A stretch of DNA of 64,000 nucleotides from assembly GCA_012845835.1 (NCBI GenBank), contig JABAKD010000002.1, forward strand, positions 9,958,120 through 10,022,119, in the 5' to 3' direction. Below the pieces are notes generated by a model that made no database searches, was not told the DNA's origin, and saw only the letters and a program-made list of their open reading frames with translations. This document shows, piece after piece, positions 22,801-33,708 of this stretch. Origin of the DNA: Undaria pinnatifida (taxonomy: Eukaryota > Sar > Phaeophyceae > Laminariales > Alariaceae). The position numbers and the translations under genes were made by a program. How positions within the stretch are numbered: the first letter of the stretch is position 1; each line of letters opens with the position of its first letter.

Positions 22801-25800
22801 GGATTGATCTGAGCTGGGCGTGCATGTGATCCAACAGCGTAGTATCTGATGGAACGTACAAACCTGGTGTAGTAGTACAGGTATGTACTATTGGCGTTTC
22901 GTATATCGAACGGCTCCGCACGGCGCTACGCTGCGCTGCTGGGCCATATATAGCCGGATTGATCTGAGCTGGGCGTGTATGTGATCCATCAGCGTAGTAT
23001 CTGATGGTACGTACAAACCTGGTGTAGTAGTACCGGTATGTACTATCTCGCCCTCCGAGTTGTAAAGTGGTGGGGAAGCGCTACGGCGACAGGTGGCCAG
23101 CGTAGGGAGCTGAAAGTCGGTGCCTACTCGTAGAACACTAAAAAGCCGGCAGTCAACTTCAACATCTCACGACTTTGCGCCGTAGATGCGTCGTAGAGTC
23201 GTAGATCATACGTTGGATAAAGTTACGGAATGAAGAAAATAAAAAGAGAAACTGGAAAAAAGGAAACGAAGAAAGCGAAGAAAGTAAGGAACGCGAAGAA
23301 TGCCGGGAAGGTTCTCCGAGAGGGGGGTTTAGGCAGGCGTGTTCCAAGTGGGAGCGCTGAGAGCGGAGCAGGTCCCATTAACCAAGTGAATAAGGTTTTA
23401 AAAAAATTCGAGGACAAATGTAATTATATCTATGCACGTGGTGATGGTGGTTGGTCTACTCGCGATGAGATGAGAAAGCAAGGGCAAGCGGCGATCGCGG
23501 CATCCGCGCTCCCCCAGCCGCCGTCATCATCGCGAGCAGTACAGAGGAGCCAGCTCTTCTAGCTCGTTCCTGAAAACCACTAACGTCAAGACCATCAGCA
23601 ATCTGATGGTGGAGCATCTCGCCAAGGGCGAATCTGACTACAGCCATAGGTTATGCCGTTGTCGTCCGCGAAGAATATCTTTGTTGCGTCGTACTGCCCC
23701 CCTATCTGTTTCTGTCTTGTGTGCTTGTAGTGTGGAGGACCCTCCGAGGTAGGTCGGTACCTCGGGTCGGCACGAAACTGAGTCTGGGGAACCTCTGGCC
23801 ACCTTGAAGGTCTTTAATGAGGCGCTACTATCTAGGGGACAGGGACCTCGTATCCGCAAGATACGACCATTTGAAAAATGTACCAGGTAAGTAGATACAA
23901 GGCCCACGGTGATGTGCACGCCAAAACGAAGCGTGTGACGTGACCAAGAACCTGAATTTTATGAGCCATACGCAGTGCGGAATTACTGAGTCCTTGGCGT
24001 CGGAGAAGCTACGGAGTCAAAAATCTGTAAGTCGGGTGAAATATGGAGATGATTGACGAGCTACAGAGCCAAGTCGTGTCTTTAACTTGGTCTAAGAGAG
24101 GGTAAGGAATGGCATTAAAAAGATGGAGTTGTACCTGAGAGCAGCGTTGAGAAGCAGGGGATTTGGGGATTGTTTGAAAACTCACTGACAGAACCCAGAG
24201 ACTAGTGTCCCTAGGAGCAAGTTTCTCGGACGAAAATGCGGTTCTTGAAGGGTTTTGTAAAAGTCTCCACTAGATGGAAACGCCCCAGGGTGTGTTCGGT
24301 ACGGTACGTACCGAGGCGTACCGGCGGTATATAACGGCGGTATTACCGGTACCGGACACTTGGGTAAGTTCGGTACGGCGTCAATACCGGTACCGGAAAC
24401 TTCGGTAAGTTCGGTACGACATCAATACCGGTACCGGACACTTCGGTAAGTTCGGTACGACATCAATACCGGTACCGGCGGTACCGGTATGCATGCGTGT
24501 ACCAGAGCTGGTACCGGCATCGGTACAACATCGATACCGGTACCGGACACTTCGGTAAAAGATTGCACAACATCAACCCGGTACCGAACACTTCGGTACG
24601 TTTGGCACGATATCAACCCGATTCCATCATATTGTGACGTCATCTTTTGGAGCTTTGGCTCCAGGCAGCACTCCAAGCCACACACACCCCGATCCCCAAG
24701 CATTTCCAGTACGCTCGGTACACCGAGACTCTGAGCACGCATGACCAAGGGGGCAACTTCCCCGAATGAGGTGGCCTCCAGCAGTGATGAAACTGCTTCC
24801 GGTGGCGGGTCATCTTTGCCAGCTCCCATACACACCAGCGCCGGCGGCAGAAGTTATCGAAATGGACGCGGAAAAGAAAGCCGTGCCGGTGATTTTGCCT
24901 GCTCATGTGTACAACTCCCTCACGACAGACGTGTACGAGTTGCCGGCGGAGACGATCAAAACCGTCGATGGTTTCCCCGTGCCGGCCGGTTTTCGGGGGG
25001 AAGGAATGCGTGAAGCCTCGTTTATGTACTCGATTGACGTGTACGTTGAAAGGATCGACGTGAAGACGTCGCCCTGCTGACAATCCAAAGGGCACCTTAC
25101 CTTTTGAACAGCATATCAAGAAGAAAGATCAAATACTTGTGAGAGAAAATATTGAAAATATAAGAACCAGTTATAGCTCACTTCAATTACATACCTCAGC
25201 GGGTACGCCCGGCCAATACCGGAGTTGCTCTGTATGCACATGTACCGCCAGTTTATGCCCAGTTTATGTACCTAAGGGCAAGTGTGCGTCGGTACCTTGC
25301 CGGCGGTATATACCGCCGGTACTGCCGGTATATGTGTTCAAGTGTGTGCCGGTACCGGTACCGGTACAGACTGTTGAACCGGTACCGGACGCTTCGGTAA
25401 GCTCGGTACGACATCAATACCGGTACCGGAAACTTTGGTAAGTTCGGTACGACATCAATACCGGTACCGGAAACTTCGGTAAGTTCGATACGACATCAGT
25501 AACGTTACCGGATACTTCGGTAAATTCGGTACGACATCAATACCGCTACCGGAAACTTCGGCAAAACCGGTATGACATCAATACCGGTACCGACGGTACC
25601 AGTACATACTTTCGTACCGATGCCGGACACTTCGGTAAGTTCGGTACACCTCCAATACCGGTACCGGACACTTCGGTAAGTTCGGTACGACGTCAATACC
25701 GGTACCGGACACTTCGGCAAGTTCGGTACGACATGCATACCGATACCGAGAACACCGGTACCGTATCGAACACACCCTTGGAGACGTCTCTATATGTAGG

Positions 25801-27308
25801 AAAACTCCTCTTGCCGTGTGTTATCAGAAGGGGATGATAGCATTCGATGGTAGCGGCTATTGAGTGCGGTTCTCACAATTGGTCATATTACATATTACGG
25901 CACTCCCGGTAAAGTCGCTCTCAAATCTGCGGTCACACGCATCCTGGACCTGAAGAGCTGTTCAGCTTTCTGCTCCGCATCTTCCGTTGGCACAAGTGAT
26001 AAAACCCTTTTTGATCGCGGTCGATCCGAAAACACACTCTCATTTTGCTATTAATATGTGTCGACGGCTGATGTTACACATTTTTTCTTCGTAATATCTA
26101 CCAGGGCAAAGGTCCCCGTTAATTTTTACTCCCATCAAAACCCCAAGAATATTTTCAGAGACAGACTTCGGCTTAGCCTGTCTCTTGAAATATTCTTGGG
26201 GTTTTGTAGGGAGTAAAAATTAACGGGGACCTCACGACGTCCCAGTCACGTCGGCTGGGTCGCCACATCTTTGTCAGGCCTTTTTAGCACGTCGGCGAAC
26301 GTGCCTTGCCTGCAGTAGGAAAAAAATAGTAATGCGAGAATTACTGCGCTTAAACAACACTGTAGGAGAAGGACTGGATGGTGCCCCTGAAGGATATGTC
26401 GGCCTTTGAAATGAAGTTCGAAGGGTGGCGAAAAGCTTCACAGAAGACCGGTAGATGGTTTCGACGGAAGGAGGAGGGAGCAGAGTCATTCATGCGGAAA
26501 TGGCATTACGAGGGGAGATGTACAGCTGCAGAGCGACACGCAAAGGCCGCGGCAGCGTCATCCACCGTCGGCATATCTAAGCGGTCGGGGGGAAAGGGGG
26601 AGGGTTGAAGGGGGGGCGTCCTGCCCAAGAGACTGAAATCTGGATCTGGCCGTTTGGCTATCATCGTCTGAAGTTTGTAGGCCTCCCAACGGCCGTCACA
26701 GGTTGGCGTAAGGCCGCCATGACTTCTTCGTCCTGTTGCGTCCCCCCCCCAGTGCCATTGATGCGCTTTTTACCCTTTTTGAGCCCAATTCCGTTTTTAG
26801 TCAGTTCATAGGGTCTGGTACTAAATTGTACCTGGTATGGTGTTTTTTCCTTTCTTTTCCTGGCTTCCGAATCTCGTCTTGTCTTTTGTTTTCTTTTCCT
26901 TTTCTTTTTCGATTTCTTTTCTTTTCTCTTCTCTTCTTTCTTTCCTTTTCTTTGTTTTTTTCCAATTGACTCGAGTCTGGCATGCGTATGCGTAGTGATA
27001 GATACCATGTGTAATATATTCGTGGAATAATAGTCTTTTCTGGGTGGCAAGCGATGTAGTTGTTTTCTTCAGGCGCGAGTAGTGAGACGTATGTACCAGT
27101 ATGGACCTCGCACATCGTAGGCTGACTCCCGATTTCACTTTTGTATATTTTTGGCGGAGGCATGAATTGCGTCAGCTATGATAAATGCGTGTACCACTTT
27201 TGGTTTGTTTTGTGTTTTTTCCCTGGGGTGTTCCTCAGCTCCAGAGCGACTGGAGCCTGTCCTGTGACCACGGACTTGATTATGCGAGTTAAATGTGAGA
27301 ATAACAGC

Positions 27309-27396
<88 letters not shown>

Positions 27397-29219
27397 TAAT
27401 TAGTATCATTGTCATTGTCCTTGTCATTGTCCTTGTCCTTGTCCTTGTCCTCATCGTTGTCGTTGTCGTTGTCATTGCCATTGCCATTGCCATTGCCATT
27501 ATCATTATCATCATCATCATCATAATACGTGGTGATTATTGTGCATCCGAACCAAAATATGCCCTCCAAATCGCCCCCCACCATGGTGTTTCGGGGTGAA
27601 TAGGTGGAAAACAACTCGGTGATGCTGTACATGAAGGGCACCCCCGCAGAGCCTCGATGCGGCTTCAGCGCACAGGTGGTCAGGATCCTTCACTCTCAAG
27701 GTCAGGAATAGTAATACTACTACAGTACTGTAGTAATAACACTGGCAATAATTAGGGGGAGGGAGGGGGGTACTCACATTATGCATAGCCGTAGTCTTGT
27801 TGAGCCATTTAGCACCGCACTCCCGCCATGGGGACGAAACACTTGGAATTAGACTAGGATTTGTTCAGCAGTTGGAAAGGGGTTATAGGACCATAGACCC
27901 CGGCGGTTCGACAATGCCGGGATGAAGCGCGTCCGGTTTGCACCGACAAGACAGACACTGCTTACACCAAGCGCGCTTGGCGGTGAAGTGCTCGGCGAGT
28001 CGTAAGAAGCGTGAGTGCATCCTACCTAGAACCGCTTTTTGAGGCGGGCGGTAGTTTTTTGCTGATTTTAATGTAACGGGGGACAACTTTGAATGACAGG
28101 AGAGGTTTTCCGGCTTCGTCACGGCGAGAGACAGCCATGGGGATACTATGTAAATGTCTCGTGTGCGCCTGACCCTGTGTTGGAATAAGTCAATAGTTCA
28201 CCCCCGGCGCATGGTGTCGGCATCCTCGTCGCCCCGGAAGTTCCAGATCGAGAAATAAGTTGTCGTTTCCACCACACTGGGCGAGGCTTTGTCTGTGTTG
28301 TGATGTTTTGCCGTGAGCGTCGACTTTTGGCGCCGCTACGTGCAACCGCGGTGCTTATCTATATGTCTCACACACTCGACGTTGTGCGTTCCTTGGTTCC
28401 CCCCCCCCCCCCCTCCCCTTCCCTCCCCTTCCCTCCTCCTTCCTCCCCCCCACCCCCCCTCCTTTTTGTCCCTTCGGCGCGTGTTTGTCTGCGCTTTGGG
28501 ACATTAGGGGTAAGCTTCAGCAGTGTGAACGTGTTGGATTACCCTCCTCTTCGGGAAGGCATCAAGAGCTACTCGTGAGTGTCGTCGGGGTTTCGATGCT
28601 TGTGTGGTAGGCGTTTTTTGTTTGTTTGCTTAGAGGGGTATATAGACCTTGGCCCGAGTTGGACGACTTGATGGTTGAAGCACATTCGGATTTTAAGTTG
28701 TAACGCTTGTATGGTTGAATCGATATACCTTGACTTAAAATCCTACTTAAACCCTGTACGAGTACAAGTATGGTTGAATTGATATACCTTGACTTAAAAT
28801 CCTAATCCTGACACTCATCCGCCCAGGAATTGTGTAGGATTAAACATCAAGTGCGCTTCCGGAAATAAGAGGCATTCTGACAGCCCCCCTCCTCTCCCCC
28901 TCCATTCCTTTCCCGTCCCCCCCCATTCATCTCGCGCCCCTCTCCTCCCCCCCCCCTGCATTTTCCCCCTCCCCCCCCGCCCACCCGTTCCTTCCCTCCT
29001 CCCCCTCCCCCCCCACCTGTTCCTTCCTCCCCCCCCCACCCCAACTGTTCCTTGCCTCCCCCACCCACCCCCATGTGTATACTCGTTCACAGAGAGTGGC
29101 CGACGATCCCGCAAGTGTTCGTAAAGGGGGAGTTCGTAGGGGGGTGCGACATCGTCTCACAGCTGCACGAATCCGGCGAGCTCGAGACCATGTTCAAGGA
29201 AGCTCAGGTCAAGGACTGA
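19880..29219 (+). CDS. GRX5: Mitochondrial monothiol glutaredoxin, CGFS type (GRX5-like), complete, 4 exons
   Basis: Exons 19880-20218, 27604-27700, 28508-28574 and 29093-29219; phases match at all junctions and give 209 aa with a TGA stop. Residues 1 to about 75 are rich in Arg, Ser and Ala and poor in acids, a mitochondrial presequence ([19 protein letters not shown]). The glutaredoxin domain starts near [10 protein letters not shown]. It shows MKGTP (123-127), the active site Cys132-Gly-Phe-Ser135, the cis-proline stretch EWPTIPQVF (169-177) and the glutathione-binding GGCDI (184-188). CGFS glutaredoxins bind and hand over [2Fe-2S] clusters in the mitochondrial Fe-S assembly pathway; this is family knowledge. 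Donors are GTATTT, GTCAGG and GTGAGT. Intron 1 is 7,385 bp and holds a MITE, a gypsy fragment and minisatellites. Introns 2 and 3 end in long pyrimidine runs. The start is the first ATG of an open frame with a convincing presequence. Confidence 0.95.
20533..21239. mobile_element. Non-autonomous TIR element (PIF/Harbinger-like MITE), copy 2
   Basis: 707 bp, the same family as 1862-2634 with the same TIRs (GGCCATTTCTTATACA and its near complement at the right end). Flanks are TAA on the left and CAA on the right, so the 3-bp duplication is imperfect or has decayed. It lies in glutaredoxin intron 1. Confidence 0.85.
22016..22172 (+). pseudogene. Gypsy reverse transcriptase fragment
   Basis: Reads [20 protein letters not shown] and [15 protein letters not shown], matching [19 protein letters not shown] and MLEWGIIEERPS of the intact element at 61.7 kb, then stops. 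Only about 50 residues of the N-terminal RT remain, diverged from the 61.7 kb copy. It lies in glutaredoxin intron 1. Confidence 0.75.
22305..22670 (+). repeat. GC-hairpin dispersed family, long copy 1
   Basis: ACAAGGGCTCCGCT, hairpin GGGCGGCTGACGCCGCCC, then about 300 bases nearly identical to 57627-57960 (GCCAAGAGCTGCTTGTGCAG, TTTTGTTACCGGTGTTACG). No intact coding frame. Confidence 0.85.
24340..24620. repeat. 41-bp minisatellite, array 1
   Basis: Unit core TACCGGTACCGGACACTTCG followed by GTAAGTTCGGTACGACATCAA. About six diverged units. The second array of the same unit is at 25370-25765. Confidence 0.85.
24741..25079 (+). pseudogene. Unrecognised coding-like ORF inside glutaredoxin intron 1, possible frameshift
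   Basis: From 24766 to the stop at 25079 the frame reads [20 protein letters not shown], then [20 protein letters not shown] and [16 protein letters not shown], with G/C-rich third positions like the real exons. The upstream part looks more natural in another frame ([20 protein letters not shown] from 24741), with the switch near 24845, so there may be a one-base shift, or an exon beginning after an AG near 24836. It is flanked on both sides by the same 41 bp minisatellite. No family recognised. Confidence 0.35.
25370..25765. repeat. 41-bp minisatellite, array 2
   Basis: Same unit as 24340-24620, about nine copies. The unit length is not a multiple of three, so the [10 protein letters not shown]-like frames it yields are not evidence of a protein. 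Confidence 0.87.
26110..26232. repeat. Foldback element, arms about 55 bp
   Basis: AGGTCCCCGTTAATTTTTAC at the left is matched by its complement at the right end; the arms pair over about 55 bases with few mismatches around a loop containing ACTTCGGCTTAGC. No clear target duplication. In glutaredoxin intron 1. Confidence 0.9.
26820..27065. repeat. Dispersed repeat ending CTTTTCTGGGTGGCA, copy 2
   Basis: Same family as 14020-14165, with an inserted T/C-rich stretch (26840-26955). Confidence 0.72.
27213..27535 (+). repeat. Dispersed repeat with (AAC)n tail and further simple-repeat decay
   Basis: 27213-27300 is the complement of 44130-44216 (CTCAGCTCCAGAG, CTGTCCTGTGACCACGGACTTG, ATTATGCGAGTTAAATGTGAGAA). 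In both copies an AAC run follows: about 30 units here (27303-27395). It continues into GTCCTT, CATTGC and ATC words up to 27530. Directly upstream of glutaredoxin exon 2. Confidence 0.8.
27803..27886. mobile_element. Short MITE-like element (TTAGCACCGCACT family), copy 1
   Basis: TTTAGCACCGCACTCCCGCCATGGGGAC, AACACTTGGA.TTAGACTAGGAT and GTTGGAAAGGGGTTA. Other copies at 49669-49762 and 52889-52973; the last keeps TTAACCCTTTTAG at its left end. Confidence 0.65.
28399..28475 (+). other. Long C/T tract before glutaredoxin exon 3
   Basis: Almost pure pyrimidine over about 75 bases, some 35 bases before the acceptor at 28507. Probably the polypyrimidine tract, greatly extended. Confidence 0.6.
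28883..29073 (+). other. Long C/T tract before glutaredoxin exon 4
   Basis: About 190 bases dominated by CCCC, CTCC and TTCC words, ending 20 bases before the acceptor at 29092. Confidence 0.6.
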
Positions 29220-30087
29220 CCTTGAAGAGCGAGCAGAATGGGCCTAACGTAATTTTCTTGGGTTATGTCGCCGTGTTATGTTCTGGCATACCTTATGGCG
29301 CCAGGAGATATGGAGGGGGTGGAGGGGGAGATGGGGCGGAGGGGGAGAGAGCTGAGTAGGAGAGGGACGGACTTGGTTTTTTCTTGGCGTTTGCTGTCAT
29401 CGTGTTCGGAGTGATTGGCTTCGCCGCCGCGGCGGGGGGGGGGGGCAGGCGGCTGAGTTCTCTGTAATCAATGCGATATGGTGTTGGGACGAACTGTTCT
29501 GACATCACAAGTGTCGACGTCCTTTTTTTCTCTGCTAATTGTGTAAAAATGGAGACGCGGGGGAAGACAGCATGGGCGGAGAGGGGTTCGGTTCCTGGGG
29601 AGGAAGTCGAATCTAACATTCGATTTTTTATCACAGAAAAATCACAACGAGCGGTGGGCCAATTGCCCAAATGTCGATATTGTAATCGTCAGCGCAGCAG
29701 GTGTCCTCTTTTGAAAGGATCCCGCGATAAGGAAATGAGGCGCATACGGGACCTCAAATATCTCCTCAGCGTTTTTCCATGCTTTGAAGGACCTTGTCCA
29801 TTGTAGTGGACGCAACACTCTCTAATCGACCCGAAGTACCTTTTTTTGAGGCCACCACGGTCTCCCGGTTGAAAAACGCTACATAGGCTGCTTTAACTCC
29901 CAAGAGGGGCCGCATACATGTATGTGTAAGAGACGTCGTATATAAGGGACCGTGCTGCCCCAACGCGCTATGGTCCCTTAATGATGACCACCTATTAGTA
30001 GTCCCTTAAAGAGGGCCAACTGCTGCTATTGTAGGTTTTTTGGAGTTTTCCCTCTGGAGTCCCAAAATGATTATAATACTGCAACCA

Positions 30088-30290
30088 GGGCTGTTCGCGG
30101 GTCGGATCTCTTCTCGCGGGCCGGATCGTGTCGGGGTGACCCGGCCCGACCCGTGATAGTAGAAAACCTCATGACCCGACCCGACTTGGCCCGTGAAATA
30201 TCCAACACTTCCTGACCCGACCCGACTCGACCCGCGGGCTTTAGAAATACGTCCTGGCCCAATCCGCGGGCCGGGTCATGACTCGTGGAA
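30088..30290. repeat. GGGTCGGGTCG-rich dispersed repeat, copy 2
   Basis: CGCGGGTCGGATC, GACCCGGCCCGACCCGTGAT and CCCGACTCGACCCGCGGGC, matching 3636-3805. Confidence 0.75.
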
Positions 30291-30474
30291 CTCCTTCAAC
30301 ATCGCTTGGGACTGGTGCACTCCTATGTGGTGCTCTATGTATGGTTGTCCGAACATAAGGACAGTCGTGGACTGATGCAGTTGTCGAGCGACTGCTGTTG
30401 TACGAACGGCACCGCCGCCAAACCACGCGAATGCTGCACGAAATCGCGAACAAAGCGCGAAAATGTTGTACGAA

Positions 30475-30680
30475 AAGACGCATGCTATGACATTGCTATG
30501 ATATTGCTATGTTTCTGCTATGATATCAGAGGCGTCGAAAAGACGTATGCTATGATATTGCTATGATACTGCTATGATACTGCTATGATATCAGAGGTGT
30601 CGAAAATATGTATGCTATGATATTTGACGAGACGTATGCTGTGATGTTGCTATGATACTGCTATGATATCAGAGGCGTAT
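30475..30680. repeat. Tandem array of GCTATGATATT units
   Basis: 10-11 base subunits (GCTATGATAC, GCTATGATATT) grouped into higher-order blocks each closed by CAGAGG(C/T)GTCGAAAA. Confidence 0.8.
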
Positions 30681-30699
30681 CATAGCACTTGTTGGAAAC

Positions 30700-31240
30700 A
30701 AGTATTTTCGGAATAACGGGGCTCCTTGAAACCAAAATCGTCGGAGCGTCATTGTATTATTGTATTGCAGTATGAGTGTTTTTAATCCTAAAAAATAAAA
30801 TCGTCGGAATGTTATTATTTTTTTGGTGTTAATGTTTTTTATCCTTGAAACCAAAATCGTCGGAGTGTCATGATTTTTTGTTTCGCTCAACATGAATATT
30901 TTTCGTCCTTAAAAAGCCAAAATCGTCGGAAGGTCATGATTTTTGTTTTGAATGTTTTTAAACCAAGATCGTCGGAGTCATCATGATCATTGCTTTGGAA
31001 TATATGAATGATGTTAACTATCCTTGAAAACCAAAAATCGTCGGAATTGTCACTACTATGATTTTATAAAAAATAAAAATACACTCCAGCTGTGAGATCG
31101 AAGATTTCGTCGAAACTCATCTTTGCAAGCTGGGTGTGATATTATTTTGCAATATACTTCGAAGTATATGGTGAGTGTTTTTTTATCCTAAAAAAGCCCA
31201 ACAAAATCGTCAGAAAAATGTCATGATTATTGTGTTGAAT
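30700..31240. repeat. Degenerate tandem array with AAAATCGTCGGA core
   Basis: About eight diverged units of 55-90 bases, each with CCAAAATCGTCGGA and GTCATGATT, interrupted at 31075-31145 by a dispersed repeat also found at 15435. Confidence 0.75.
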
Positions 31241-31350
31241 GCGATATGGTATGACATGAATATGAACATGAAATATACCTAGTCCACGGGGGGGGTTGCC
31301 CACCGGGTAGTGGTCACCCTTTCAGTTTTTAATCAAAATGAACCACACTT

Positions 31351-31984
31351 GACGCGTGCTACGACAGGGGTGCACCAACCATTGTATTTTCTGAGGTTCC
31401 TCAATTCGGGAGCTGAAGACACCTCTCCCAAAAACTGATTTGGGGAGAAAACATAACTAAAAACCGCTGCCGGATGCAAAATCCTATGGCCGTAGGTACA
31501 CAACCGAGAATCAGGCAAAAAAACGGCCTACTTCCGAGTCTTCCCACGGTAGGGGTTGCCGTTGTATGATTGCGGCAAACACTCCCTGGGCGATTGAGTT
31601 CCTTATCATGTGAGGAACTGCCGGTGTTGGTGAAGCAATTTCACGAGTGTTGCGTAACCTGGTATGGTTGTATAGGACTACATAAGCGAGGCATAGAAGC
31701 TTGGTCGGGTTGTGCGAACGAATGCCTTCGAAGTCATTTTTCGGGGGTGAGATGTTGAGATGTTCATGTGAGAAGCTCAGGGACTTTCTGCCGCAACCTT
31801 ACCGTGGGATGACTCTTCCGACGATTTTGGGTTTAACCCCTTTAGAGCCCCCGAACCCCTCCCTATACTAAATCCAAATAATATTGTCCCCAAAAACGGG
31901 TTTCCAGTTGTAAAGGGGTTAAGGAGCCCCGTCATTCAGAAACCATTTCAGACGAAAACTGCTACCTCCATCGTAGCACGCGTC
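31351..31984. mobile_element. TIR element, GACGCGTGCTACG family, copy 2, carrying a nested MITE
   Basis: Left end GACGCGTGCTACGA, right end TCGTAGCACGCGTC: 14-bp perfect inverted termini. ACTT flanks both sides and may be a 4-bp target duplication. The 90-bp TTAA element 31833-31922 sits inside. No transposase frame. Confidence 0.78.
31833..31922. mobile_element. TTAA-flanked MITE (piggyBac-like ends), copy 1
   Basis: TTAACCCCTTTA at the left and TAAAGGGGTTAA at the right, perfect 12-bp inverted ends over 90 bp. A TTAA target and CCC ends fit piggyBac-type elements; the class is inferred from the ends only. Confidence 0.78.
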
Positions 31985-32939
31985 ACTTATGGCCTAGGGG
32001 GGGGGAGAGGAAAAGGAGTTCCTCGAGTGGTTACGAGCCTCGGGAAAAAAACGGTGCACTTTTACCGTGGCATGACATATACCCTGATTATGATTTGTCG
32101 AAATCGAGGCCATACCACGACTACTACTACTACTGTTACTACACAAAACCACCGCCAAAAATGAAAATATTGCGTGAAACCGCGCGGGCAAGAACGGGAA
32201 CATTGTTAGCACGAAACCCCGACCAAAACACGATCGAAGCACAAAAATCGCCGCCGACACACGATTGGTTGTCGCACACATGTGCGGGTGATGACGAGCA
32301 TCAACAAGACGGATCACTTCGTCCGCCACTTTTGTAATGAAAAACGCTGAGCATCAGCCGCCGACGTAAAGTCAATTATTGATCGCGGAAAAACAATCAC
32401 TGGTAAGATATCATATTGATATCTGAAGTATTTTCATCCCATCGCCCCCCCCCCCAAAACACCACTATTAGTAGACCCCAATACAGCAAGCAACTCCTCG
32501 GGCCTTAATCCCGAGGGTCAACAGGTGAAACTTAGGAAAGGCATCCATTATCTATTTATCTTGCGTGCTGAAGCTACAATCTTGCAAAAATCACATTCAA
32601 CCAAGACACCAGGCCGGTCGTCTTCGTCCCGAAACGTCATCCAATAGTCGCGTCGTCACCGCCACCCCGACTTGTTCTGCCCCCTCCCCCCTCTCCGCTA
32701 CCGCCTCCAAATGGGAGATATCAATACCGACCGCCTTGTCCCTCGTACGTACCGACTGCGGAATCGAGGGCAAGACCGTGCCAGCCAGAAAATATCCGCT
32801 CTTGCGCGGGACCGTCGGGCTGACATTATCGCGACTAGCGACTTAGAAAAAGATCCACCAGTCACACGCCATGCCATTGAACCATATCAACCCCGGGCCA
32901 GTTTACCATTCCATGCCACACTACGTACAGCATACTACC

Positions 32940-33270
32940 CGGTAGCATGCTAAACCAGCGAATACCATGCCACGTCATGACATACCATGACATGCCGTAC
33001 TTCGTCTACCATACCATATATCACCCCATACCATACTATACACCACCCCATATCACACTATGTACCACCCCATACCATACTACAGTATATGTCACCCCAT
33101 ACCATACCATATACCTTACACCTATACCAGATAGACAAATACCATATTAATGTAGGTCATACCCTGCCATATCCCACACCATACCATTACCATAATATGA
33201 AAGATACCACCTTGCCAAACACCGTACCAGGTACCAGGGCATCTTATGCCAGGTACCTGGTACCATACCA
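32940..33270. repeat. Degenerate array of CACCCCATACCATAC units
   Basis: Words CATACCATA and CACCCCATA recur across 300 bases and end in GTACCAGGTACCAGGG and CCAGGTACCTGGTACC. Confidence 0.65.
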
Positions 33271-33374
33271 TACCATACCCCGGCAGAAAACAAAACGGGA
33301 GCATCACCCCGGCACTATAGCGGACACGAGGCACCGTTGGGTGTAGAAGCGATACTGGTAGTATTAATACTGTA

Positions 33375-33660
33375 GAGGGGTCCAGTCCTCCTAAGCGATT
33401 TCACCGGCACTACACCGGCAATAGGCACTATCCAACCGGCACTATACGGGCAATGGGCACTATCCAACCGGCACTATACCTGAAATAGGCACATACCGGC
33501 AATATGCACTATCCAATCGACACTACGGGCATTGCACCGGCAACGGGCACTATCTAACCTGAAGTATACCGGCATTAGGCACTATACCAGCAATAGGCAA
33601 TATATCGGCAATAGGCACTATCCAATCGGCACAATACCGGCAAAAATGCACTATGTAACC
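33375..33660. repeat. Minisatellite with CCGGCACTATAC core
   Basis: Units of 16-34 bases built from CCGGCACTATA, CCGGCAATAGGCACTAT and CCAAC. It lies just downstream of the NSE4 stop. The 18-bp array at 37700-37995 is the complement of the same unit. Confidence 0.75.
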
Positions 33661-33708
33661 CGCACAACAAGAGACCTTCACCGAAACACTATCTCGGGCG
33701 TACACACA

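Larger units (their letters stand above)
29220..33708. other. Interval between GRX5 and NSE4 3' ends, no gene supported
   Basis: The two genes converge here. It holds the tandem and mobile repeats listed separately. A proline-rich minus frame at 29670-29293 and a plus frame at 29471-29806 are open but lack splice, domain or composition support. Confidence 0.45.

Noticed and set aside
24422-25775. [10 protein letters not shown]-type repeat proteins on the minus strand
   Set aside because: A 41-bp unit cycles through all frames, and the peptide merely mirrors the DNA repeat.
29293-29806. Pro-rich minus ORF and overlapping plus ORF
   Set aside because: Both overlap on opposite strands, are low in complexity and lack splice or family support.
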